64,000 nucleotides of DNA from Snodgrassella sp945267035 (lineage in GTDB: Bacteria > Pseudomonadota > Gammaproteobacteria > Burkholderiales > Neisseriaceae), in NCBI RefSeq assembly GCF_026535915.1, contig NZ_JAFNPF010000001.1:2034951-2098950 (forward strand), given 5' to 3'. Made by a program: the position numbers and the translations under genes. Shown piece after piece: positions 1-9,029 of this stretch. The first letter of the stretch is position 1; each line of letters starts with the position of its first letter. The notes below the pieces were generated by a model, which was given only the letters and a program-made list of their open reading frames with translations, was not told the origin of the DNA and made no database searches.

Positions 1-873
1 AACCACCACTTTTTTACCTTGCAGTGAAACATATTGCGTCGTGGGCAGATTGAGTAGATGTTCGGTGTTACCAATCAAATATGGCAAAGCCAGATACACG
101 CCTTGCGCTTGTTCATTTTCGATCCCAGCGGTCAGCCCCTGATAGGTGCCGACAGCTAAAAACACAGCATCATATTCGCTGGCTATTTCCTCCAGTGAAA
201 TATCTTCACCAACATTCACGCCCAGCTTCAATTCTATACCCATATCACTGAGTACATGACGCCGTCGTTTCATCACTTCTTTTTCTAGTTTGAAAGACGG
301 AATGCCAAAAGTGAGTAATCCACCGATTTCTGCTGCCCGTTCAAATACCGTGACAGCGATGCCGTTACGAATTAATTTGTCTGCACAAGCTAGTCCAGCC
401 GGCCCCGCACCGATGACTGCCACTTTTTTATCGGTTTTTTCCACATGACTGATATCCGGCCGCCAGCCCTGAGCAAAAGCCTGCTCGGTAATGTACTTTT
501 CGATCGCGCCAATGGTGACTGCGCCAAACTCTGCATTCAATGTGCAATCACCTTCACATAATCGGTCTTGTGGACAGACGCGACCACACACTTCCGGCAA
601 ACTATTGGTGTTGTGTGCCAACTCTACCGCTTCAATAATGCGTCCTTCGTTGGCCAGACGCAGCCAATTGGGAATATTATTGTGTAACGGACACTTATTT
701 TGACAATATGGGTTGCCGCAGGCCAAACACCGATCCGCTTGTGCTATGGCCTGAGCCTGTGTGAAAGGCTGATAGATTTCTACAAATTGGTGCCGACGGA
801 TTGTCATCGGCTCTTTTGGCGGATTTACCCGCGGAACATCGACAAACTGATAAACATTTTCGCGTTGACTCAT
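1..873 (-). CDS. gltD: Glutamate synthase (NADPH) small subunit, 3' part cut by window edge
   Basis: The small subunit takes electrons from NADPH through FAD and iron-sulfur clusters and passes them to GltB, where glutamine and 2-oxoglutarate become two glutamates in the cytoplasm. The visible 291 residues show the N-terminal cysteine clusters (CLACGNPYCQNKCP near residue 50 and CGRVCPQDRLCEGDC near 95) and the FAD Rossmann motif VAVIGAGPAGLACADKL near 150. The ATG at 873 has an AAGGAA ribosome site 7 nt upstream. It lies 47 nt after the gltB stop on the same strand, so the two are almost surely co-transcribed. The reading frame stays open to base 1, so the C-terminal NADPH-binding half lies outside the window. 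Confidence 0.96.
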   Translation of the reverse strand, partial: MSQRENVYQFVDVPRVNPPKEPMTIRRHQFVEIYQPFTQAQAIAQADRCLACGNPYCQNKCPLHNNIPNWLRLANEGRIIEAVELAHNTNSLPEVCGRVCPQDRLCEGDCTLNAEFGAVTIGAIEKYITEQAFAQGWRPDISHVEKTDKKVAVIGAGPAGLACADKLIRNGIAVTVFERAAEIGGLLTFGIPSFKLEKEVMKRRRHVLSDMGIELKLGVNVGEDISLEEIASEYDAVFLAVGTYQGLTAGIENEQAQGVYLALPYLIGNTEHLLNLPTTQYVSLQGKKVVV

Positions 874-920
874 GGTGCGTTCCTTGCATTATTCTTGATT
901 ATTCAGGTCTCTTGCGCTTG

Positions 921-3900
921 CTATTGGGTTACCGCACGTAATTCCGTAACCGTACGCGGCTTATGTCCGAGCAATGCATTAACATCGTTGGCTTTGGGCT
1001 TAACCAGTACAAAACGGTCTACATAATTGTCCCATTCGGCCAATATGCGCTCGCCCAGCGGACTGAAGGTATTTTCTACATGTTCAGCAATCAAACCACG
1101 CAAGTTTTCCTGATGCATACCTAAGGAACTCAGTTCCAATCCCTCAACCAACTCGGTATTGATGCGTTGTTGGAACCGACCATCCACATCTAACACATAA
1201 GCAAAACCACCTGTCATGCCAGCACCAAAGTTGATGCCAGTTTGTCCCAATACACAGACCACACCACCGGTCATGTATTCACAACCATTATCTCCGATTC
1301 CCTCAACAACCACGGTGGCGCCAGAGTTGCGCACGGCAAAGCGCTCACCGGCTTTGCCGGAAGCAAACAATTTGCCACCAGTAGCACCATATAAACAGGT
1401 ATTGCCGATAATCGTGGTTTCTTCCGGCCGAAAAGCCACTCCGCCATGGGGTCGAATCACGATTTTACCTCCTGCCATACCCTTACCAACATAGTCATTG
1501 GCGTCACCGGTCAGATACAAATTCACTGAGCCAGCCAGCCACACACCGAAACTTTGTCCGGCTGTGCCAGTCAGATGCAGATCAAATTTTTGAGTAGACA
1601 ATCCACGATTGCCATAAGTTACCGCAATCTGGCCAGATAAAGAGGCACCCACTGAACGATCGGTATTGTTGATGTCATAACTCAGGTCAACATTTGTTCC
1701 ATTGACTACCGCCTCGCCCACATCCTGCATAATGGTACGGTTAAGTCTTCCTTGATCAAAAGGCGGATTATTCTGAGTACAATAACAGGTACTGCCCGCG
1801 GGTACTTTAGGCTGATAAAGCAGTTTGCTTAAATCCAGCGTAGCCTGCTTCGGAGTGATGCCAGCAACCACTTCAAGTAAATCAGTACGTCCAATCAGAT
1901 CATTCAACTGTGCGACACCAAGTTGAGCCATGATTTCCCGTACATCCTGTGCAATAAATTTAAAATAATTCATCGCTTTTTCTGGCAAACCATGGAAATG
2001 TTCTTGACGCAGCGTGTCGTCTTGCGTCGCCACACCGGTGGCGCAATTATTTAGATGGCATATACGTAAATAGCGACACCCCAACGCGATCATCGGTCCG
2101 GTACCAAATCCAAAACTTTCTGCCCCCAGAATGGCGGCCTTGATAATATCCAAACCGGTTTTCAAACCACCATCGACTTGCAGACGCACTTTATGACGCA
2201 GATTATTTTCAACCAAAGCTTGTTGCGCTTCCGCCAAACCAAGCTCCCAAGGACTACCTGCATACTTCACGCTGGTGATCGGGCTGGCACCCGTGCCACC
2301 ATCATAGCCGGAAATGGTGATTAAATCGGCATACGCCTTGGTCACACCGGTAGCAATGGTTCCAACACCAGGCAAAGACACCAGTTTGACCGAAATCAGC
2401 GCGCGTGGATTGATCTGTTTCAAATCGAATATCAGTTGCGCCAAGTCCTCAATTGAGTAAATATCATGATGTGGAGGAGGTGAAATCAGCGTCGAACCTG
2501 GCACAGCGAAACGCAACTGAGCAATATAAGGTGTCACTTTATCACCTGGTAGCTGCCCGCCCTCACCTGGCTTAGCGCCCTGAGCCACTTTGATCTGAAT
2601 CACATCCGCACTCATCAAATAAGCTGGTGTCACGCCAAAACGCCCAGAAGCAACTTGTTTAATACGTGACACTCTTTCGGTATGATATCTGCGCGGATCT
2701 TCACCACCTTCCCCCGAATTGGAAAATCCACCGAGACGATTCATGGCAGTAGCCAATGCCTCATGGGCCTCTGGGCTCAGCGCCCCAATCGACATCGCCG
2801 CTGTATCAAAACGTTGATACAAATTTTCAGCCGCTTCGACATTTTCTATGCCGATCGGCGTGGTTGTCTCGGTTTTTAAGCGCAGCAAATCCCGCAACAT
2901 GGCCGGTGGACGATTGTTCACCACATCGGCATAACGACGATATTTGGCATAATCACCACTATTAATGGCTGCTTGCAAAGTGTTGACCACATCGGGGTTG
3001 TAAGCGTGGTATTCTCCCTGCGGTTTAAATTTAAGATATCCACCAATCTCCAGATCACGACTTTTCTGCCACGCTATTTTATGAAAAGATTGCAGATCTG
3101 CATCAAGCTGGGCAAACGTTGCCCCTTCAATGCGGTTGATCATGGTTTTAAAACACAAATCCATCACTTCTTGGTGAAAGCCAATGGCTTCAAACAAGCA
3201 TGCGCAACGATAGGATGAAATGGTAGAAATTCCCATTTTGGAAATGATTTTATACAAACCTTTGTTAATCCCATCGCGGAAGTTTTTCATGACCACACGC
3301 AATGGCTTAGTGATGGCACCGATCCTCACCATTCGCGCCAGACTTTCATAAGCCAGATAAGGATAAACCGCCGTCGCACCCAAGCCGATTAGTACGGCAA
3401 AATGGTGTGGGTTTCGCGCTGATGCGGTTTCAACAATGATATTGGCATCACAACGCAAATTGGTTTCCACCAACCGTTGCTGAATCGCCCCAACACTAAG
3501 TACCGATGGTATCGGAATAAGATCCCGACTGATATGACGATCCGAAATCACTAATAACACCGCACCATTGCGCACCGCTTCCACGGCTTCATTGCCTAAG
3601 CGAATTAGAGCCTCTTTAAGACTGGTTTCTTTAGGGTTGTAGACCGCATTGAGAAGATGTTGCTGATAATACTCTGGTGATAGTTTCAATAATTGCATCA
3701 TGTCAGAATACAACAGCACTGGTGATTTAAAGCTGACCCGATGCGACATTCCCTCAGCTTCAAAAAACACGCTCATTTCACGTCCGATACAGGTATTCAG
3801 ACTCATCACGTGTTTTTCACGCAAAGGATCAATCGGCGGATTGGTAACCTGAGCAAAATACTGGCGAAAATAGTCATACAGGATTCTGGGACGCTGTGAC

Positions 3901-5387
3901 AACACCGCAAAAGGAGTATCGTCCCCCATCGATCCAACTGGTTCCTGCCCGTTCTCACCTAATACCCTAACCACATTTTCCAGTTCTTCCAAATTGTAGC
4001 CAAACTGTTTTTGATAAATCAGTAATTCATTTGGCGTTAAACTGGATTCCCCCACCTGATCATCAGGCAGCTTCTCAAACGGAATCAGCGACAACACATT
4101 TTTATCCAGCCATTGCTTATAAGGATGACGGGCTTTCAATTCAGCATTGATTTCAGATGATTGCAACAGTTTGCCTTCGCGCGTATCAATCACCAGCAAT
4201 TCTCCCGGACCCACCCGTCCTTTTTCCACCACTTCATCGGGCGCGTAATCCCAAATACCCACTTCAGAAGCAATGGTGATCAACCGGTCATGCGTAATCA
4301 CATAGCGAGCGGGACGCAAACCGTTGCGATCCAGCGTACAAGCAGCATAACGACCATCACTAAGCACGATACCAGCCGGACCATCCCAGGGTTCCATATG
4401 CATGGAATTAAAATCATAGAAAGCGCGCAAATCCTCATCCATATCTGGATTATGCTGCCAGGCTGGAGGAACCAGTAAACGCATAGCACGAAACAGATCC
4501 ATCCCGCCATTGACAAACAATTCCAGCATATTATCCATGGAACTGGAGTCAGAACCAGTTTCATTCACAAACGGTGCGGCGGTTTGCAAATCTGGAATCA
4601 GTGGCGTGTGATATTTGTAGGAACGAGCTCGAGCCCAAGCACGGTTGCCAGAAATGGTATTGATTTCACCATTATGAGCCAGATAACGAAATGGTTGTGC
4701 CAGCTGCCAACGCGGTAAAGTATTGGTTGAAAACCGCTGATGAAACAAACAAATAGCACTCTGCATGCGCAAATCAGCTAGGTCAGGATAAAACTTGGGC
4801 AAATCTTTAGGCATACACAGGCCTTTGTAAATCATCACCCGATTAGACATGCTACAAATATAAAAATCACGATGATCAATACGTTTTTCGATGCGTCGAC
4901 GCGTCATAAACAGCCTGCGCTCCAGATCCCGCGGTAACCAACCTGCCGGCGCATTAATAAAAACCTGCTCAATATGTGGCATATCAGCCAACGCAATTTC
5001 CCCCAATACATTGGGGTTGATGGGCACAGAACGCCACAACAAAATATTCAAGGTTTCTCGCGTCAGCTCTTCTTCAATAATGGCTTTATATTCTTGAATT
5101 AACGCTTCATCACGCGGGAAAAACACCATGCCTACGGCAAAATTCTTGGCTAAAGTGACACCCTCTTCTTCAGCAATAGCTTGAAAAAATTTTTGTGGCA
5201 TTTGCAATAATAAACCACAGCCATCACCTGTTTTCCCGTCAGAAAGAATCGCGCCGCGGTGTTGCATGCGTGACAGTCCCAGTATTGCCGTGCGCACTAC
5301 TTTGTGACTTGGTTCACCATCAATATTCGCAATTAATCCAAAGCCACAATTTTCTCTTACCAAAGACTGGTCATATAATTTGGACAT
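921..5387 (-). CDS. gltB: Glutamate synthase (NADPH) large subunit
   Basis: This is the glutaminase and synthase subunit of GOGAT, 1488 residues, the usual length. The N-terminal Ntn-type amidotransferase domain exposes a catalytic cysteine after removal of a short propeptide; here that residue is Cys14 in ENCGFG. Later come the FMN-binding synthase domain with PGEGGQLPG and GGTGASP, the 3Fe-4S cysteines in CRYLRICHLNNC, and a C-terminal glycine-rich beta-helix domain. I chose the ATG at 5387 because an AGGGGG site lies 7 nt upstream. The in-frame TTG at 5393 would sit almost on top of that site. gltD follows. The 400-bp upstream gap contains a Fur-box-like sequence. Confidence 0.97.
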   Translation of the reverse strand: MSKLYDQSLVRENCGFGLIANIDGEPSHKVVRTAILGLSRMQHRGAILSDGKTGDGCGLLLQMPQKFFQAIAEEEGVTLAKNFAVGMVFFPRDEALIQEYKAIIEEELTRETLNILLWRSVPINPNVLGEIALADMPHIEQVFINAPAGWLPRDLERRLFMTRRRIEKRIDHRDFYICSMSNRVMIYKGLCMPKDLPKFYPDLADLRMQSAICLFHQRFSTNTLPRWQLAQPFRYLAHNGEINTISGNRAWARARSYKYHTPLIPDLQTAAPFVNETGSDSSSMDNMLELFVNGGMDLFRAMRLLVPPAWQHNPDMDEDLRAFYDFNSMHMEPWDGPAGIVLSDGRYAACTLDRNGLRPARYVITHDRLITIASEVGIWDYAPDEVVEKGRVGPGELLVIDTREGKLLQSSEINAELKARHPYKQWLDKNVLSLIPFEKLPDDQVGESSLTPNELLIYQKQFGYNLEELENVVRVLGENGQEPVGSMGDDTPFAVLSQRPRILYDYFRQYFAQVTNPPIDPLREKHVMSLNTCIGREMSVFFEAEGMSHRVSFKSPVLLYSDMMQLLKLSPEYYQQHLLNAVYNPKETSLKEALIRLGNEAVEAVRNGAVLLVISDRHISRDLIPIPSVLSVGAIQQRLVETNLRCDANIIVETASARNPHHFAVLIGLGATAVYPYLAYESLARMVRIGAITKPLRVVMKNFRDGINKGLYKIISKMGISTISSYRCACLFEAIGFHQEVMDLCFKTMINRIEGATFAQLDADLQSFHKIAWQKSRDLEIGGYLKFKPQGEYHAYNPDVVNTLQAAINSGDYAKYRRYADVVNNRPPAMLRDLLRLKTETTTPIGIENVEAAENLYQRFDTAAMSIGALSPEAHEALATAMNRLGGFSNSGEGGEDPRRYHTERVSRIKQVASGRFGVTPAYLMSADVIQIKVAQGAKPGEGGQLPGDKVTPYIAQLRFAVPGSTLISPPPHHDIYSIEDLAQLIFDLKQINPRALISVKLVSLPGVGTIATGVTKAYADLITISGYDGGTGASPITSVKYAGSPWELGLAEAQQALVENNLRHKVRLQVDGGLKTGLDIIKAAILGAESFGFGTGPMIALGCRYLRICHLNNCATGVATQDDTLRQEHFHGLPEKAMNYFKFIAQDVREIMAQLGVAQLNDLIGRTDLLEVVAGITPKQATLDLSKLLYQPKVPAGSTCYCTQNNPPFDQGRLNRTIMQDVGEAVVNGTNVDLSYDINNTDRSVGASLSGQIAVTYGNRGLSTQKFDLHLTGTAGQSFGVWLAGSVNLYLTGDANDYVGKGMAGGKIVIRPHGGVAFRPEETTIIGNTCLYGATGGKLFASGKAGERFAVRNSGATVVVEGIGDNGCEYMTGGVVCVLGQTGINFGAGMTGGFAYVLDVDGRFQQRINTELVEGLELSSLGMHQENLRGLIAEHVENTFSPLGERILAEWDNYVDRFVLVKPKANDVNALLGHKPRTVTELRAVTQ

Positions 5388-5637
5388 TTCCAAACCCCCT
5401 CTCGCTGCACTGACAGAAAGTACAATTTATTTAACAGAATGACTAACATACAAAAACTTACAGAGTTAAGTCAAAATTTTCTTTATCAGTTTCATCAAGA
5501 AAAACACTACAAAATTGATAAATTTTAGATTAATTAACTACTTAAAAAGGGTATTGAACTGACAAATGATGAATAAGGAGAAAAAACAGCCATTTTTCAC
5601 TAAATTTAATATTAAAAAATTAATGACAAAATTGGAC

Positions 5638-5673
5638 AAAAAAATTCGCCAACCACTAAAAAATGTCATTGGC
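5638..5673 (-). terminator. Weak intrinsic terminator candidate after ppnP
   Basis: On the minus strand a GCCAA/TTGGC stem (5669-5673 with 5648-5652) has a long loop and is followed by a run of T. The stem is only 5 bp, so this is tentative. It would end the ppnP transcript. It lies just below the Fur-box-like site. Confidence 0.3.
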
Positions 5674-5681
5674 AAATTATT

Positions 5682-5700
5682 ATAAATGAGAATTATTATC
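5682..5700. promoter_or_regulatory. Fur-box-like palindrome
   Basis: The 19 bases match the classical Fur consensus GATAATGATAATCATTATC at 14 of 19 positions, including the last six. It lies about 295 bp upstream of the gltB ATG and 86 bp beyond the ppnP stop, inside the 5388-5785 gap. I see no other gene in that gap. Whether it controls gltBD, a small RNA or nothing cannot be told from sequence. Confidence 0.45.
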
Positions 5701-5785
5701 GTTTAATTTAATATATCAAATAATTATATTTTGTCCTTCAGGCATAAACTAAATGTTACCCATATCATATATTATGCTATAGGTA

Positions 5786-6070
5786 TTATTTCTGTCCGTA
5801 GGTGCACAAATAAGCCGTATCCTGCATCACCTTCACTGAAAACTTCTGTCCAGAGGCCACCTGAAACTCCTCGTTTTCATGATATGTCTGCCATTCATCA
5901 CTAGCGGGCAACAACACTGATAATGCGCCGGAAATAACTTTCATCGTTTCAACCTGTTCAGTTAAAAAGGTGTATTCACCCGCTTGCATCACCCCCACCG
6001 TAGCTGGCAAAGTTGCTGTTTTCATCGAAATCGAAATGACTTTGCCATCAAAATATTCATTAATCCGCAT
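5786..6070 (-). CDS. ppnP: Pyrimidine/purine nucleoside phosphorylase (PpnP, DUF1255 family)
   Basis: A 94-residue single-domain cupin matching the YaiE/PpnP family in length and pattern: FDGKVISI near residue 7, TVGVMQAGEYTF near 24, and the C-terminal DTAYLCTY. The family phosphorolyses several nucleosides to base plus ribose-1-phosphate in the cytoplasm. A GAGGAG site lies 8 nt before the ATG. It is downstream of lipA on the same strand but separated by a strong terminator, so it probably has its own promoter. Confidence 0.9.
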   Translation of the reverse strand: MRINEYFDGKVISISMKTATLPATVGVMQAGEYTFLTEQVETMKVISGALSVLLPASDEWQTYHENEEFQVASGQKFSVKVMQDTAYLCTYGQK

Positions 6071-6105
6071 CTTTTATCTCCTCAGTTAAACCAGCTTAAA
6101 GCCCT

Positions 6106-6144
6106 GATAAAAAAACAGGAAGATCGATCTTAATCTTCCTGTTT
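6106..6144 (-). terminator. Intrinsic terminator of the lipoate operon
   Basis: A perfect 12-bp stem (6113-6124 with 6133-6144) with an 8-nt loop is followed on the minus strand by seven T residues. It lies directly after the lipA stop codon. Confidence 0.9.
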
Positions 6145-6148
6145 TCGC

Positions 6149-7105
6149 TTATTCTCCAACTACCCCAGCCAGTTCTGCTTGTGCATCCGCATGATAACTG
6201 GAGCGAACCATGGCGCCGATAGCGCCATGCTTAAAGCCCATTTCGTAAGCTCGCTTTTCAAATGCTTTAAATTGCTCCGGTGTCACATAACGCAATACCG
6301 GTAAATGACTATTACTCGGCTGTAAATATTGACCAATAGTAATCATTTCTACATCATGGGCGCGCAAATCCTGCATCACTTCCAGAATTTCTTCATCAGT
6401 TTCACCTAAACCAACCATTAAGCCTGATTTGGTCGCCACTTCTGGTCGTAATGCCTTATACTCTTTTAACAACTTCAAAGAATGCAGATAATCAGCCCCT
6501 GGTCGTGCTTGTTTATACAACCGTGGCGCCGTTTCCAGATTATGATTCAGTACATCTGGTGGCGTTTCAGCCAAAATCTGCAAGGCTGTTTCCAGCCGAC
6601 CTCGAAAATCGGGTACCAATACCTCAATCTGAGTGCGCGGACTGGCTTCACGAATCGCTGTAATACAATCAGCAAAATGCTGGGCACCACCATCACGCAA
6701 ATCATCGCGGTCTACCGAAGTGATCACCACATAGCGTAGATTCATGGCTTTGACAGATTGCGCCAAATGTTTCGGCTCATCTGGATCGAGCGGATTAGGA
6801 CGACCATGTCCCACATCGCAAAACGGACAGCGACGAGTACAGATATCACCCATAATCATAAATGTAGCGGTACCCTTACTGAAACATTCGCCAATATTGG
6901 GACAGCTTGCTTCTTCGCATACCGTATGCAACTTTTGTTCGCGCACGATACTTTTAATTTCAAAAAACTTCTTACTACTGGGAAGTCTGGCGCGAATCCA
7001 ATCCGGTTTTTTCAACTTTTCTTCAAGCGGTACAACCTTGATCGGTATACGCGCCATTTTTTCCGCACCTTTGTGCTTAACCCCTTGGCTATTGTCTTGA
7101 CTCAT
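6149..7105 (-). CDS. lipA: Lipoyl synthase
   Basis: A radical-SAM enzyme that inserts two sulfurs into protein-bound octanoyl groups to make lipoyl cofactors for the 2-oxoacid dehydrogenases and glycine cleavage. Both iron-sulfur signatures are present: the auxiliary cluster CEEASCPNIGEC near residue 63 and the radical-SAM CTRRCPFC near 89, plus the C-terminal RSSYHA that ligates the auxiliary cluster. Its 318 residues fit the family. Its ATG (7103-7105) overlaps the lipB TGA, so translation is probably coupled. It is the last gene of ybeD-lipB-lipA. Confidence 0.97.
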   Translation of the reverse strand: MSQDNSQGVKHKGAEKMARIPIKVVPLEEKLKKPDWIRARLPSSKKFFEIKSIVREQKLHTVCEEASCPNIGECFSKGTATFMIMGDICTRRCPFCDVGHGRPNPLDPDEPKHLAQSVKAMNLRYVVITSVDRDDLRDGGAQHFADCITAIREASPRTQIEVLVPDFRGRLETALQILAETPPDVLNHNLETAPRLYKQARPGADYLHSLKLLKEYKALRPEVATKSGLMVGLGETDEEILEVMQDLRAHDVEMITIGQYLQPSNSHLPVLRYVTPEQFKAFEKRAYEMGFKHGAIGAMVRSSYHADAQAELAGVVGE

Positions 7106-7746
7106 AATACAACTTTCTGTGTAGATGTCCGCTCAGAAAGCGGTGCATTCAATTGCAATATCAAATATTCGGTTAAACGATCTGCTACTTCTGCCAATGA
7201 CGGGCAAGGTTGAACCAGTGCAGCAAGCTGGGTCATCTCTAAACCGGCGTAACCACAGGGATTAATATGCTTAAATGGCGCAAGATCCATATTCACATTG
7301 AGAGCCAGCCCGTGATAAACCGCTCCTTGCTTGATGCGTAATCCAAGAGAGGCGATTTTTTGCCCGTTAACATATACACCAGGTCGCTGCGGATCATTGA
7401 CTGCCACCACGCCGTAATCGGCCAATGTGGCAATAATACTGTTTTCCAGTCTACTGACCAGTTCGCGCACCGTCATGTGTCGGCGCTTAAAATCAATCAA
7501 CGTATACACCACAAGCTGACCGGGACCATGGTAAGTAACCTGCCCACCGCGGTCTATCTGCACCACAGGAATATCATCATGTACCAGAATATGTTCTGGT
7601 TTACCTGCCATGCCCTGAGTAAATACCGCCGGATGTTCCACCACCCAAAGCTCGTCTTCCGTTTGTTCAGTGCGTGCCGCGGTAAATGCCTGCATTGACG
7701 CAAAGACCGGCTCATAATCACGCAAGCCAAGCTGTACCACCTTCAT
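7102..7746 (-). CDS. lipB: Octanoyl-[ACP]:protein octanoyltransferase
   Basis: Transfers octanoate from acyl carrier protein to lipoyl domains, the step before LipA. The 214 residues carry the family motif RGGQVTYHGPGQL near residue 67, the catalytic lysine in GQKIASLG near 128, and the catalytic cysteine in INPCGYAG near 160. It starts inside the stop of ybeD and ends inside the start of lipA. Both junctions use an identical 16-nt sequence, so ybeD and lipB both end in KVVL. The C-terminal tail past residue 190 is ordinary family length. Confidence 0.97.
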   Translation of the reverse strand: MKVVQLGLRDYEPVFASMQAFTAARTEQTEDELWVVEHPAVFTQGMAGKPEHILVHDDIPVVQIDRGGQVTYHGPGQLVVYTLIDFKRRHMTVRELVSRLENSIIATLADYGVVAVNDPQRPGVYVNGQKIASLGLRIKQGAVYHGLALNVNMDLAPFKHINPCGYAGLEMTQLAALVQPCPSLAEVADRLTEYLILQLNAPLSERTSTQKVVL

Positions 7747-8015
7747 AATACAACTTTCACCATTGGATGCCCGCTTAAAGAGCGGTAAATATTATCCAGT
7801 TGTTCCTGACTTTCAGCACGAATCATCACAGTTGCACTAACATAATTACCTTTACTGCTTGGTCGACTGCTGATATTGGTCTCTGTCGTTGTGGGCGCAT
7901 GCTTTTGCACTACCTGTAAAACCGTCGCCGTAAATTCTGGATGCTGTTCACCCATTACCTTAATCGGAAAATCCTGAGGAAATTCCATCACACTGGTTTT
8001 CAGATTTTCACTCAT
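7743..8015 (-). CDS. ybeD: YbeD-like DUF493 regulatory protein
   Basis: A 90-residue ferredoxin-like alpha-beta protein of the DUF493/YbeD family, which usually lies just before lipB. The conserved stretch FPIKVMG near residue 15 and the C-terminal GHPMVKVVL are visible. I chose the ATG at 8015 because AAAAGG stands 7 nt upstream; a GTG at 8051 would add 12 residues the family lacks. It overlaps lipB by 4 bp. The biochemical role of the family is poorly known; an ACT-like regulatory function is the usual guess. Confidence 0.88.
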   Translation of the reverse strand: MSENLKTSVMEFPQDFPIKVMGEQHPEFTATVLQVVQKHAPTTTETNISSRPSSKGNYVSATVMIRAESQEQLDNIYRSLSGHPMVKVVL

Positions 8016-8151
8016 ATCTAAACCTTTTCTGTTAGCCACCTTTTTTAACACGATAATCGACAGTAATACAGGCTAAAAAAGTAAAAAATTATAATGCAAA
8101 GCAAATAATTCCGCTATGTCACACTCAGCATCGCTCAAGCCCAATGCGCAC

Positions 8152-8835
8152 TCAGTTGGAAACCTTTTCATCCACCTGATTCGCTTTACCGGCCAGATAG
8201 GCAGCCAAGCCTCGTTCTCGCAATACACAACTCGGGCAGCAACCACATCCACCGACAACACCATCGTAACAGGTATGCGTATGTGCACGCACATAATCCA
8301 GATAGCCCAACTCATCAGCCAAAGCCCATGTCTGCGCTTTATCCAAGTACATTAACGGCGTAAGCAAACGGAAATCATAATCCATAGCCAGATTCAACGT
8401 GACATTCATCGATTGAACAAAAACCTGCCGACAATCCGGATAGCCGGAGAAATCTGTTTCACACACTCCGGCAATAATGTCATGAATACCTTGTCCTTTA
8501 GCAAAAATAGCCGCGTACAATAAAAACAGCGCATTGCGTCCATCCACAAAAGTATTAGGCAAACCGTCCGTAGGAGCTTCAATCGATTCAGTGGCATTCA
8601 TCAAAGCATTATGCGTAATACTTTGCAACAACGATAAGTCCATCACTGTCTGCGCTACGCCTAAATCCTGCGCTATCCAACGTGCTTTTTCCAGCTCTAT
8701 AGCATGGCGTTGCCCATAAAAAAAAGTAATCGTTTGCACATTTTCGCGACCATAATGTTCAATCGCTTGCAGCAAACAGGTTGTGGAATCCTGTCCGCCA
8801 GAAAAAATCACCAGTGCTTTAGCAGTTTGTTTCAT
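8152..8835 (-). CDS. queC: 7-cyano-7-deazaguanine synthase
   Basis: Makes preQ0 from 7-carboxy-7-deazaguanine with ATP and ammonia, in the path to queuosine in tRNA. The 227 residues begin with the PP-loop SGGQDSTT near residue 12 and end with the zinc-binding cysteines of GGCGCCPSC near 190. The ATG at 8835 gives the family length. A TTG start 57 nt upstream would add an unrelated leader. It is divergent from tsaD. The pathway's first step, GTP cyclohydrolase, can be supplied by FolE2, encoded 36 kb away in this window. Confidence 0.95.
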   Translation of the reverse strand: MKQTAKALVIFSGGQDSTTCLLQAIEHYGRENVQTITFFYGQRHAIELEKARWIAQDLGVAQTVMDLSLLQSITHNALMNATESIEAPTDGLPNTFVDGRNALFLLYAAIFAKGQGIHDIIAGVCETDFSGYPDCRQVFVQSMNVTLNLAMDYDFRLLTPLMYLDKAQTWALADELGYLDYVRAHTHTCYDGVVGGCGCCPSCVLRERGLAAYLAGKANQVDEKVSN

Positions 8836-8889
8836 CACAATTCCAATTCCTAGTTTTGATTTCAGATAAGTCAGCCAGCTGTACTGACC

Positions 8890-8925
8890 CAACTGTCGTG
8901 GGAGGGTTTCGAACCACGAAAGGAA
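8890..8925 (-). other. tRNA T-arm-like relic between queC and tsaD
   Basis: On the minus strand GGTTCGAAACC (8905-8915) followed by a C-rich tail resembles the T-arm and 3' acceptor end of a serine- or tyrosine-type tRNA. The T stem pairs only partly and no D or anticodon arm is visible. It is a relic at most. Confidence 0.25.
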
Positions 8926-9029
8926 TAATTATAAAACATTTGCGCAAAGAAACGGTTACTTCGCCCCGAAAGCGGGTAAAACAGGTAAAATACCCCTTAT
9001 TTAAGCCATATTCATACAGACTACTCACC

